Assembly (NCBI RefSeq): GCF_041734735.1
Contig: NC_134889.1
Coordinates: 355,001 to 419,000, forward strand
Direction of reading: 5' to 3'
Length of the DNA: 64,000 bases
Source: Babylonia areolata
Lineage: Eukaryota > Mollusca > Gastropoda > Neogastropoda > Buccinidae
The translations under genes were made by a program, and so were the position numbers. The number at the start of each line of letters is the position of its first letter. Position 1 is the stretch's first letter. This document shows positions 35,962 to 46,242 of the stretch, in pieces. Below the pieces are notes generated by a model. The model was not told where the DNA came from. It made no database searches and was given only the letters and a program-made list of their open reading frames with translations.

Positions 35962-36440
35962 GGTACAGTCAGACCTACCCCCATTAACCACAAGATACAG
36001 TCAGACCTACCCCATTAACCACAAGGTACTGTCAGACCTACCCCATTAACCACAGGGTACAGTCAGACCTACCCCATTAACCACAAGGTACAGTCAGACA
36101 TACCCCCATTAACCACAGGGTACAGTCAGACCTACCCCATTAACCACAGGGTACAGTCAGACTTACCCCATTAACCACAAGGTACAGTCAGACATACCCC
36201 CATTAACCACAAGGTACAGTCAGACCTACCCCCATTAACCACAGGGTACAGTCAGACATACCCCCATTAACCACAGGGTACAGCCAGACCTACCCCATTA
36301 ACCACAGGGTACAGTCAGACCAACCCCATTAACCACAAGGTACTGTCAGACCTACCCCATTAACCACAGGGTACAGCCAGACCTACCCCATTAACCACAG
36401 GGTACAGTCAGACCTACCCTATTATCCATAGGGTACCCCA
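35962..36440. repeat. 31-bp minisatellite with ACCCCATTAACCACAGGGTA
   Basis: About 15 copies of ACCCCATTAACCACAGGGTA plus CAGTCAGACCT. It ends some 55 bp before the NCS start codon. Confidence 0.96.
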
Positions 36441-36495
36441 TTGCCCACAGCATTATCCCAGGTGGCCCTCAACACGACAGACCACGGCCGTTGTC

Positions 36496-36559
36496 ATGGG
36501 GGGCCGGGCAGCCAAGCTCACCACAGATGAAGTCAAAGACCTGCAGACCTGCACCTACT
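36496..36559 (+). CDS. Neuronal calcium sensor (NCS) family protein, exon 1
   Basis: ATG at 36496 (context GTCATGG) opens a 64-nt coding exon ending at donor ACT/GTGAGTAT (GT at 36560). It encodes MGGRAAKLTTDEVKDLQ and then TCTY plus one base. This is the N-terminus of the NCS/recoverin family (frequenin/NCS-1, hippocalcin, neurocalcin, visinin-like): Gly2 fits the N-myristoylation site, with a Lys/Leu-rich first helix and a TYF end before the family's (E/K)E-L-QQW segment. Family members are small EF-hand proteins that bind calcium and move to membranes by a myristoyl switch to regulate channels, kinases or receptors. A possible 3' splice site (TTGCCCACAG at 36437-36446) suggests a preceding 5' UTR exon. 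Which NCS paralogue it is cannot be told from 46 residues. The short exon sits between a 31-bp and a 22-bp array. Confidence 0.85.
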
Positions 36560-37735
36560 GTGAGTATCAACAGCACCTACAGTATCTCCTGTAACTACTA
36601 TAAGCAGCACCTGTATGTACTGTATAACATATACATACTGTATCACATGTACCTACTGTATTACCTTTACCTTCTGTCAGTATCACCTGTTCCTACTGTC
36701 AGTACCACCTGTACCTATTGTCAGTATCACCTGTACCAACTGTCAGTATCACCTGTACCTACTGTCTGTATCATCCATACCTATTGTCAGTATCCTACTG
36801 CATCACCTGTACTAACTGTCAGTACCACCTGTACCTATTGTCAGTATCACCTGTACCAACTGTCAGTATCACCTGTACCTACTGTCAGTACAACCTGTAC
36901 CTGTTGTCAGTATCACCTGTACCTATTGTCAGTATCACCTGTACCAACTGTCAGTATCACCTGTACCTACTGTCAGTACAACCTGTACCTGTTGTCAGTA
37001 TCACCTGTACCTACTGTCAGTATCACCTGTACCTACTGTCAGTACAACCTGTACCTGTTTTCAGTATCACCTGTACCCACTGTCAGTATCACCTTACCTA
37101 CTGTCAGTATCACCTGTACCTACTGTCAGTACAACCTGTACCTGTTTTCAGTATCACCTGTACCTACTGTCAGTATCACCTGTACCTGTTGTCAGTATCA
37201 TACTGTATCACCTGTACCTGTTGTCAGTATCACCTGTACCCGTTGTCAGTATCACCTGTACCTGTTGTTAGTATCACCTGTACCTGTTGTCAGTATCATA
37301 CTGTATCACTTGTACTTACTGTCAGTATCACCTGTGCCTACTGTCAGTATCACCTGTACCTGTTGTCAGTATCGTACTGTATCACCTGTACCTACTGTCA
37401 GTATCGTACTGTATCACCTGTACCTACTGTCAGTATCACCTGTACCTACTGTCAGTATCATACTGTATCACCTGTATTTACTGTCAGTATCACCTGTACC
37501 TACTGTCAGTATCACCTGTACGTGTTGTCAGTATCCTACTGTATCACCAGTACCTACTGTCAGTATCACCTGTACCTACTGTCAGTATTACCTGTATGTG
37601 TTGTCAGTATGGTACTGTATCACCTCTACCTGCTGTAAGTATCACCTTACCTACTGTAAGTATCACGTATACCTACTGTCAGTATGACCTGTACCTGTTG
37701 TCAGTATCATACAGTATCACCTGTACCTACTGTTA
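36560..37735. repeat. 22-bp minisatellite seeded at the exon 1 splice donor
   Basis: About 50 copies of a 22-bp unit containing CCTGTACCTACTGTCAGTAT. It starts at the exon 1 donor, whose sequence CCTGCACCTACTGTGAGTAT differs from the unit at only two of 20 positions. The first few copies (36570-36680) are the most irregular. Some copies carry an extra CATACTG or CCTACTG. Confidence 0.97.
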
Positions 37736-37737
37736 GT

Positions 37738-40118
37738 AGAAGTAGTTGGGATTTGTTGTTGGTCATGTTCTTATTCTTGGGGTGCTCAGGAATTTGTTGT
37801 AGGTCACTTTCTTATCCCTGGACAACCGTTGGATTTGTTGTAGGCCACTTTCTTATTCTTGGACATCCTTTGGATTTGTTGTAGGTCACTTTCTTATTCC
37901 TGCAGTGCCCAAGGATTTGTTGTAAGTCAGGGATTTGTTGTAGGTCACTTTCTTGTTCCTGGAGTTCCCAGGGATTTGTTGTAGGCCACTTTCTTGTTCC
38001 TGGAGTGCTCAGGGATTTGTTGTAGGTCACTTTCTTGTTCCTGGAGTTCTCAGGGATTTGTTGTAGGCCACTTTCTTGTTCCTGGAGTGCCCAGGGATTT
38101 GTTGTAGGCTACTTTCTTCAGTGTTCCTGGAGTGCCCAGGGATTTGTTGTAGGTCACTTTCTTGTTCCTGGAGTGCCCAGGGATTTGTTGTAGGCTACTT
38201 TCTTCAGTGTTCCTGGAGTGCCCAGGGATTTGTTGTAGGTCACTTTCTTGTTCCTGGAGTGCTAAGGGATTTGTTGTAGGTCACTTTCTTCAGTGTTCCT
38301 GGAGTGCCCAGGGATTTGTTGTAGGTCACTTTCTTCAGTGTTCCTGGAGTGGTCAGGGATTTGTTGTAGGTCACTTTCTTCAGTGTTCCTGGAGTGGTCA
38401 GGGATTTGTTGTAGGTCACGTTCTTCAGTGTTCCTGGAGTGGTCAGGGATTTGTTGTAGGTCACATTCTTGTTCCTGGAGTGGTCAGGGATTTGTTGTAG
38501 GTCACTTTCTTCAGTGTTCCTGGAGTGGTCAGGGATCTGTTGTAGGTCACATTCGTGTTCCTGGAGTGGTCAGGGATTTGTTGTAGGTAACTTTCTTCAG
38601 TGTTCCTGGAGTGGTCAGGGATTTGTTGTAGGTCACTTTCTTCAGTGTTCCTGGAGTGGTCAGGGATTTGTTGTAGGTCACGTTCTTCAGTGTTCCTGGA
38701 GTGGTCAGGGATTTGTTGTAGGTGACATTCGTGTTCCTGGAGTGGTCAGGGATTTGTTGTAGGTCACTTTCTTCAGTGTTCCTGGAGTGCTCAGGGATTT
38801 GTTGTGGGTCACTTTCTTCAGTGTTCCTGGAGTGCCCAGGGATTTGTTGTAGGTCACTTTCTTCAGTGTTCCTGGAGTGGTCAGAGATTTGTTGTAGGTC
38901 ACTTTCTTCAGTGTTCCTGGAGTGGTCAGGGATTTGTTGTAGGTCACGTTCTTCAGTGTTCCTGGAGTGGTCAGGGATTTGTTGTAGGTGACATTCGTGT
39001 TCCTGGAGTGGTCAGGGATTTGTTGTAGGTCACTTTCTTCAGTGTTCCTGGAGTGGTCAGGGATTTGTTGTAGGTCACTTTCTTCAGTGTTTCTGGAGTG
39101 GTCAGGGATTTGTTGTAGGTCACTTGACTTGTTGTAGGTCACTTTCTTCAGTGTTCCTGGAGTGGTCAGGGATTTGTTGTACGTCACTTTCTTCAGTGTT
39201 CCTGGAGTAGTCAGGGATTTTTTGAAGGCCACTTTCTTCAGTGTTCCTGGAGTGCTCAGGGATTTTTTGTAGGCCGCTTTCTTCAGTGTACCTGGAGTGG
39301 TCAGGGATTTGTTGTAGGCCACTTTCTTATCCCTGGACAACCATTGGATTTGTTGTAGGCCACTTTCTTGTTCCTGGACAACCGTTGGATTTGTTGGAGG
39401 TCACTGTGTTATCCCTGAAGTACTTGGGATTTGTTGTAGGTCACTTTCGTGTTCCAGGAGTGCTATGGGATTTGTTGTAGGTTACTGTGTTGTCCCTGAA
39501 GTACTTCGGATTTGTTGTAGGTCACTGTGTTATCCCTGAAGTACTTGGGATTTGTTGTAGGTCATTTTCTTATTCTTGGAGTGCTCAGAGATTTGTTGTA
39601 GGCCACTTTCTTGTTCCTGGAGTGCCCAGGGATTTGTTGTAGGCTACTTTCTTCAGTGTTCCTGGAGTGCCCAGGGATTTGTTGTAGGTCACTTTCTTGT
39701 TCCTGGAGTGCCCAGGGATTTGTTGTAGGCTACTTTCTTCAGTGTTCCTTGGAGTGCTCAGAGATTTGTTGTAGGTCACTTTCTTGTTCCTGGAGTGCCC
39801 AGGGATTTGTTGTAGGTCACTTTGGAGTGCTCAGGGATTTGTTGTAGGTCACTGTGTTATCCCTGAAGTACTTGGGATTTGTTGTAGGTCATTTTCTTAT
39901 TCTTGGAGTGCTCAGAGATTTGTTGTAGGTCACTTTCTTGTTCCTGGAGTGCCCAAGGATTTGTTGTAGGTCACTTTCTTATTCCTGGAGTGCCCAGGGA
40001 TTTGTTGTAGGTCACTTTCTTCAGTGTTCCTGGAGTGGTCAGGGATTTGTTGTAGGTCACTTTCCTGTTCCTGTACAACCTTTGGATTTGTTTGAGGTCA
40101 CTGTGTTATCCCTGAACT
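37738..40118. repeat. 38/45-bp minisatellite with GGGATTTGTTGTAGGTCACT
   Basis: About 55 copies in NCS intron 1. The core GGGATTTGTTGTAGGTCACT is followed either by TTCTTGTTCCTGGAGTG(C/G) or by TTCTTCAGTGTTCCTGGAGT, giving 38- and 45-bp units. Units with GTGGTCA cluster in the middle and GTGCCCA at the sides. Confidence 0.97.
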
Positions 40119-40369
40119 AATTAGATGTGTGGTTAAGAGTTTTAAATACAGCTAGTAAATACATCAATACCTGTATAAATGGCAAAACAGACAGGTGACA
40201 CTTCAATGTTAGCACACACAGTATAATCTCAGTATTGACAGATTATCAAAATGCCACATGGTGTCTTCTACAAAAAGTTCACCAAATTCAGAATCTCTAC
40301 TGCTGCTGCATCTAAAAAAGCCTGAGTATCACCAAGTTGATTAATATATCTTTTCTTACAATATACATT

Positions 40370-41620
40370 TAATTACACATGTCACCATGCTTAAGACTAT
40401 TTGTGAACAGTATATATACACAATATGTATATAATTACTACTGTCACCAAGCTTAAAACCATGTATCAGCATTATAAAATATGTATATAACTACATGTCA
40501 CCATGCTTGAAATCTTGTATCAACAGTACACAATATGTATCTAATTAACTTCTGTCACCATGCTCAGGGATCAGGTTCGACATCGGTCATCGGTCATTGA
40601 CGCATTTAATTTTGAAATGACCTATTGTTTTTCAAGTTGCCAGGTCACATGACTTATTGTTTTTATGACCAGTCGGTCAACCAAAGTAACCATCTCTCTC
40701 TCTCTCTCTCTTTAACGATCGTGATCGCTTTGTTGTCTGCTCCTACAGGAAATGACTATAAACTGGTTTATTAAAATACGGATCCGTGACGAAACGAAAT
40801 CCGAAACGAATCTTTATCGCTGCCTTTCGCGAGCTTCGGCGAGAAGAATTGGCGTTCCCACTTTTGCATTAACTGGGTGATATTTGACCTATTGATTTTC
40901 AAAATGACCTATTGATTTTATGTTCTTCCGGTCATATGAGCTATTGTCTATTGAACCCAACCTGATCTCTGCATGCTTAAACCCATGTGTCTGTGACAAT
41001 AGGTATCAAATTACATCTGTCACCATGCTTAATTAAAACCATGTGTCAACAATAGGTATATAATTACATCTGTCACCATGCTTAATTAAAACCATCATGT
41101 GTCAACAATATGTATCTAATTAACTTCTGTCACCATGCTTAAACCCATGTGTCAGTGACAATAGGTATCTAATTACATCTGTCACCATGCTTAATTAAAA
41201 CCATCATGTGTCAACAATATGTATCTAATTAACTTCTGTCACCATGCTTAAACCCATGTGTCAGTGACAATAGGTATCTAATTACATCTGTCACCATGCT
41301 TAATTAAAACCATCATGTGTCAACAATAGGTATATAATTACACCTGTCACCATGCTTAATTAAAACCATGTGTCTATGACAATAGGTATATAATTACATC
41401 TGTCACCATGCAGCCATGTGTCTATGACAATAGGTATATAATTACATCTGTCACCATGCTTAATTAAAACCATGTGTCAACAATAGGTATACAATGAAAT
41501 CAGTCACCATGCCTAAAAGTTTGTGTCAGCAGTACACAGTATGTATATATGTCAGTGTGTGAACAGTGTACTGTGTACAAAATGTATAATCATAATCACA
41601 TCTGTCACCATGCATGTACC
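40370..41620. repeat. ~52-bp minisatellite with ATCTGTCACCATGCTTAA, interrupted
   Basis: About 17 copies of a variable unit with ACATCTGTCACCATGCTTAA, AACCATGTGTCAACAA and TAGGTATATAATT. It is split by the MITE-like insertion at 40565-40971. Three more units of the same family lie at 43083-43210. Confidence 0.93.
40565..40971. mobile_element. 407-bp MITE-like insertion with 13-bp terminal inverted repeats
   Basis: Left end CAGGGATCAGGTT and right end AACCTGATCTCTG are inverted repeats matching at 12 of 13 bases. The array motif CATGCT occurs directly on both sides, consistent with a target-site duplication of about 6 bp. The inside is unrelated to the array, has internal GACCTATTGATTTT repeats and a (CT)n run, and no ORF. 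The CAG...CTG ends recall hAT elements, but hAT duplications are normally 8 bp, so the superfamily is open. Confidence 0.8.
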
Positions 41621-42735
41621 TTTAATTAACTTCTGACCTCTGATATACCCGCGGTTTAGGGGTAACTGCATTGTATCCAGCCACTCATTTGCATACGTTT
41701 ACTTCATTGCAAATGGCGACTGCCTTGGTGCGTGCTCGAAGCAAATTATCTCAGCAATTTTTTACTTTGATTTTGATGCATTTTGGTGTTGTTGTTGTTT
41801 TTTTTTAAAGCGAAAAGCTGTTGAGCACGACAACATGACTACCAGGACGTATGTACAGAAGAGGTGGCTTTTATTTTATTTCTTTTTTCGCACAACGTCC
41901 ACAGCGAAAACGAAAGTAAAATTGTTGATGAACTGAAATGATTCTGGTTATCCTGGTCATGATTACATGCTACAAGGTACGTCATCAGAAGTGGGGGCGG
42001 GGCGTGTTATAATTGGTTTTATGAAACCCCCAAATATTTAAGCTCGAAACTTTCATTTTGGGGTTTTCATTTACTATGGAGCCCTCCTGATAAAAGCGCT
42101 GAAAACCGAAATATTGTTTACAGAGTAACGTTGAATGATAGTGTTTGTTCTTGTTTGAATGGGAGTGTGTGTCGCGGGTGGTGGGGTTGGGGGGTGGGGT
42201 GGGGTGGGGTGGGGTGTATGAGTGTTTGTGTTTATTTGCGAACAGTATACAATAGGGAACGAGCGATGACGTCACGAAACTAGGATTATCAGAGTTATTT
42301 CACTTCGTTCCGGTCAGCTTCAACAGCACTTTTGTTGGTTCGACGATCCGACTTCTTCATCTTCATACGTCGAGTGTCCACAATCATCAGGTTGATTATT
42401 CGGACACTTTGGGGGGAATTGACGCAAAAAAAAGAAAAAGAAGAAAAAAAAAGCTCGAACATCTTGTGCTCTTTATCGATTAACAAGTGCGACATATGAA
42501 GGTAAAGGACAATAGGAAGAACGTAGAAAACCTTGATCTTGAGGCAAGATGTCCATACATCGATAAACCTAGCTTTGTGAATGGCTTTGACCAATACGAT
42601 TCACGGTTGAGAGTGATTGTGTCAGCGTGTTTCACTTTTGGTGTGTGTATGTGTTTCTTCTTCGATTTTACACCAGTTTACAAAGACGGAATAAAGTATG
42701 CGCACATGCACATTTTATTAGTGTGCTGTCATTGT
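41621..42735. other. Unique intronic stretch
   Basis: Contains a T-rich tract (41795-41812) and a (GGGGT)n run at 42181-42216. Together with the LINE RNase H piece it separates two parts of one satellite. A 99-codon minus-strand frame at 42295-42594 has no family features. Confidence 0.4.
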
Positions 42736-42737
42736 GT

Positions 42738-43082
42738 GCGTTAGACTTATACAGAAAATTGAAAGCAGAATGGGAAGCCCAGAGTGGCATGAGGCAATGC
42801 GCAACTTTCAGATTAAAAAACTTACATGGTCATACTACCTGGGCCATGGGACATGCAGGTGTTAAGGGAAATGAGTGAGCTGACAGACTTGCTGGTAACA
42901 CAACAACAACGAGCGGCCTACATCTAGGAAAATCGGAAATCCTTAGAAAAGTCAAAGAATACCAAAAAGAACAGGTACAAGGCCATCACACCATCGATCG
43001 CCTCAAAGAAATAAAGGTAGAGAGAGGGAGCAGCCTAAGTCTAGCATGAAAGGTAGAGCACAAGGTTTTGCAAATCAAATTA
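42738..43082 (+). mobile_element. LINE RNase H-domain fragment
   Basis: Plus-strand translation gives LKAEWEAQSGMRQC, TTWAMGHAGVKGNE and ADRLAGNTTTT, the conserved His-Ala/Gly-x-x-Gly-Asn-Glu end of an RNase H domain. It is followed by LGKSEILRKVKEYQKEQVQG, HHTIDRLKEIKVERGSS and a decayed Cys-poor tail. A stop replaces the residue after GNE. RNase H after the RT is typical of I/Nimb-like LINEs; clade is inferred. No 5' part or tail is visible. Confidence 0.65.
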
Positions 43083-43210
43083 CATCTCTGTCACCATGCT
43101 TAAAACCCTGTCAACAGTGCATACTATGTAATTACACCTGGCATCATGCTTAAAACCCTGTCAACAGTGCACACTGTGTAATTACACCTGGCATCATGCT
43201 TAAAACCGTG
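43083..43210. repeat. Three further units of the 40-41 kb satellite
   Basis: GCATCATGCTTAAAACCCTG and TCAACAGTGCACACTGTGTA units match the array at 40370-41620, from which they are separated by 1.46 kb. Confidence 0.85.
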
Positions 43211-43329
43211 AATGCTTGTTCTTTTTTTTTTTGCTTTTTTTTTTTCATCCAAAACTATTTGATCAGCAGGTGACTCTCGCTTTCCCCAGATTGTTGAAAG
43301 ATATGTTTACTGACAACACGTTGGCATGT

Positions 43330-43535
43330 GCGAGCATGCATGTGTGTGCAAGCATCCATTTGGTGCATGCGTGCATGCGTGCACTTGCTTGTATGTGTGT
43401 CTGCCTCTGTCTCCCTGTGTCTGTCTCTCACTGTATCTCTCTGTTTCTGTCTCTCTGTGTGTCTCTCTGTTTCTGTCTCTTTGTATCTGTCTCTGTTTCT
43501 GTCTCCCTCTGTCTCTGTCTCTCCATCTCTCTTGT
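43330..43535. repeat. TCTGTCTC-rich simple repeat
   Basis: GTGCATGCGT-type repeats, then (TCTGTCTC)n-like low-complexity sequence. Confidence 0.9.
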
Positions 43536-43639
43536 GCTGAAATCACATCAGCTTTCTGTGCTTGGGTTGAGTCCTGTCAATGTCTTCAGTGTCGGCAGAT
43601 TCATGGCGGGCTGTGTTTGAGGGATGTGGTGGCAGTCTC

Positions 43640-43960
43640 CTCTCTGGGAGGGACGCTCACTCAGTCTGGCTCCGCGACTAAGCCATTATTGTCGTTAGCA
43701 GGGGGCTTAGTAGGTGGTGTCCTAAGTATGTTGAATCAGAACAGGCACCACTGAACACCACCGAAGTGACTCAGTAGCAGTGCAGGGTCTCCTCTGGTGT
43801 GTGGCCTCCTGGTGACCTAACATTGATGGTTCCCTGCGGACTGCCGACGCTGGAACTGTGACAGACGAACCTGGGTGTGGCCGTGTATAGGTGAATCTAA
43901 ATGAGTGGCGTGGGTGTAATGCCACTGAAATGGTGCAGATGATGGGGCAGGAAAAAAAAA
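43640..43960 (+). mobile_element. Possible retroposon with A-tail
   Basis: About 300 bp of unique-looking sequence ending in GGGCAGG and an A10 run at 43951-43960. It resembles a short retroposed element, but no A/B box or LINE tail is certain. Non-coding. Confidence 0.25.
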
Positions 43961-44045
43961 AGTCAGTAGTACACTTCATGACAGCAGAAAGTATAAATTG
44001 TTTAGATCTGGAATCTGTAGCCAGTGTACCAAAGATACATCTGAA

Positions 44046-44086
44046 TTTCATGCATGTTAGTGTGTGTTTGTGTGTGTGCGTGTGGC

Positions 44087-44112
<26 letters not shown>
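44046..44112. repeat. (GT)n microsatellite
   Basis: Interrupted GT run in NCS intron 1, 70 bp before exon 2. Confidence 0.95.
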
Positions 44113-44121
<9 letters not shown>

Positions 44122-44181
44122 CATCAGTGTGTTTGTAAACTGAGTGTACCTAAACTGATGTGTTCTTTTTCATTTCTACAG

Positions 44182-44206
44182 TTGACAAGAAAGAACTGCA
44201 ACAATG
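44182..44206 (+). CDS. NCS family protein, exon 2 (25-nt microexon)
   Basis: Between 3' splice site TTTTTCATTTCTACAG (AG at 44180-44181) and donor ATG/GTAAGT (GT at 44207). The incoming T from exon 1 completes TTT (Phe), followed by DKKELQQ and the first two bases of TGG (Trp). With exon 1 this reads ...TYFDKKELQQW, matching the NCS-family segment (for example TYF-T-E-K-E-V-Q-Q-W in NCS-1). Both phases fit. At 25 nt it is very short, and it is isolated by 7.6 kb upstream and 1.0 kb downstream. Confidence 0.85.
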
Positions 44207-44261
44207 GTAAGTTGATCATTTGATGATTTTGTCAATAAATGATTTCTGTTTTTAATATGTA

Positions 44262-44600
44262 TCTCACCCACAGATTGTCACAGAAATGTGTGTGACCCAC
44301 AGATTGCCATAGAAATGTGTGTGACCCACAGATTGCTCTAGAAATGTGTGTGACCCACAGGTTGCCATAGAAATGTGTGTGACCCACAGGTTGCTCTAGA
44401 AATGTGTGTGACCCACAGGTTGCCATAGAAATGTGTGTGACCCACAGTTTGCCTTAGAAATGTGTGACCCACACATTGCCATAGAAATCTGTGTGACCCA
44501 CTGGTTGCCATAGAAATGTGTGTGACCCACTGGTTGCCATAGAAATGTGTGTGACCCACCGGTTGCCATAGAAATGTGTGTCACTCACTGGTTACCATCT
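44262..44600. repeat. 29-bp minisatellite in NCS intron 2
   Basis: About 11 copies of GTGTGTGACCCACAGGTTGC plus CATAGAAAT, starting 55 bp past the exon 2 donor. Confidence 0.95.
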
Positions 44601-44880
44601 TGCAAATGGTGAGCTAATTACTTCATTCACACACAATCAAACACTGTCATTGTTGTCATGTCTGCACTGACACCTGTTCGAGCATCACTCAGTGCACCCA
44701 TTCTGTTGGCCTGACAGAAACACGTTCAGTTTACAGGGGTCTTGGCTTTCTTTTTGTCTGGCATTTTCTTACGTCAGCTAAGAACATGCTGCACACTCAG
44801 CCTCCGTTTGTCTCAGCTGTGAGACTGGCACCCAGACCACCACTCCAGGTCCAGTGGAGGGTTAGGGGTAGGGGAAAATC
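44601..44880. other. Unique intronic stretch
   Basis: No feature recognised. Confidence 0.4.
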
Positions 44881-44884
44881 TGGC

Positions 44885-45160
44885 TCCTGCAATGCCATTG
44901 TCTACTTAGAAATAACATTGTCTCCCTTTGATGATCAGGAAGACATAGCAGTGTTTACATAGAAATAGAATTTTTATTTGGTCTCCCATTGATGATCAGG
45001 AAGACATGCCAATGTTTACTTTCAAATAGAAATTGTCTCCCTTTGATGATCAGGAAGACATGCCAATGTTTACTTTCAAATAGAAATTGTCTCCCTTTGA
45101 TGATCAGGAAGACAGACCAATGTTTATTTATAGATTGTCTCCCATTGATGATAATGAGGC
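44885..45160. repeat. ~54-bp repeat in NCS intron 2
   Basis: About five copies with GTCTCCCTTTGATGATCAGG, AAGACATGCCAATGTTTACT and TTCAAATAGAAATT. Two central copies are nearly identical. Confidence 0.93.
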
Positions 45161-45226
45161 TGATGTTTCTTTCTTAATCTTGTCATTGTCATTATTTTTA
45201 TTCATTTCTTTCTTTCTTTTTTTTAG

Positions 45227-45275
45227 GTTCAAAGACTTCATGAAGGATTGCCCAACAGGATTTCTGAAGAAAGAG
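45227..45275 (+). CDS. NCS family protein, exon 3
   Basis: 3' splice site TTTCTTTTTTTTAG (AG at 45225-45226), 49 coding nt, donor GAG/GTGAGT (GT at 45276). The leading G completes the Trp codon from exon 2; it then encodes FKDFMKDCPTGFLKKE and ends in phase 0. This is the degenerate EF-hand 1 region of NCS proteins, including the conserved Cys-Pro (D-C-P-(S/T)-G) that disables calcium binding in EF1. Exons encoding EF-hands 2-4 are expected downstream but were not found before 64000, so intron 3 is either over 18 kb or contains exons I missed. Confidence 0.88.
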
Positions 45276-45410
45276 GTGAGTTTGTCAATATTTTTGTGGC
45301 TTGAATGTGTTTTTCCTCATTTTTGTTTTGTTGCATTTTTAGTGGGTGTATTGTCCTTTGACTTTTCACTTTGTAGGTATGGCTGTTGGCTTGAAACCAG
45401 TTTTTGTCTT

Positions 45411-45412
<2 letters not shown>

Positions 45413-45458
<46 letters not shown>
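45413..45458. repeat. (GT)n microsatellite
   Basis: About 23 GT units in NCS intron 3. Confidence 0.97.
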
Positions 45459-45459
<1 letters not shown>

Positions 45460-45559
45460 CAATGGCACAGGGTGCTAACTGCTCTCTTTTCTCCTCTCAT
45501 CATTGTTTATCTGTCTTTTTCTGTCAGTCTAATACGTGTCTGTCTTTCTTTCTGTCTGT

Positions 45560-46207
45560 CTATCTGTTCTCTTTTCTTTTCTCAGTCATTGTCTGTCTGT
45601 CAGTCTATCTCTGTCTCCCCTTCGTTCATGGATTCTCTTTCTGTCTGTCTGTCTGTCTGTCTGTCAGTCTTTCTGTGTCTCCCCTTCTTTCATGGATTCT
45701 CTTTCTGTCTGTCTGTCTGTCTGTCTGTCAGTCTTTCTCTGTCTCCCCTTCTTTCATGGAATCTCTGTCTGTCTGTCTGTCTGTCTGTCTTTCTCTGTCT
45801 CCCCTTCTTTCATGGATTCTCTTTCTGTCTGTCTGTCTGTCAGTCTTTCTCTGTCTCCCCTTCTTTCATGGAATCTCTTTCTGTCTGCCTGTCTGTCAGT
45901 CTTTCTCTGTCTCCCCTTCTTTCATGGAATCTCTTTCTGTCTGTCTGTCTTTCTCTGTCTCCCCTTCTTTCATGGAATCTCTGTCTGTCTGTCTGTCTGT
46001 CTTTCCCTGTCTCCCCTCCTTTCATGGAATCTCTTTCTGTCTGTCTGTCTGTCTGCCTGTCTGTCAGTCTTTCTCTGTCTCCCCTTCTTTCATGGAATCT
46101 CTTTCTGTCTGTCTGTCTGTCTTTCTCTGTTTCCCCTTCTTTCATGGAATCTCTGTCTGTCTGTCTGTCTGTCAGTCTTTCTCTGCCTCCCCTTCTTTCA
46201 TGGAATC

Positions 46208-46242
<35 letters not shown>

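Noticed and set aside
42295-42594. 99-codon minus-strand frame in NCS intron 1
   Set aside because: AT/Phe-rich with no recognisable features.
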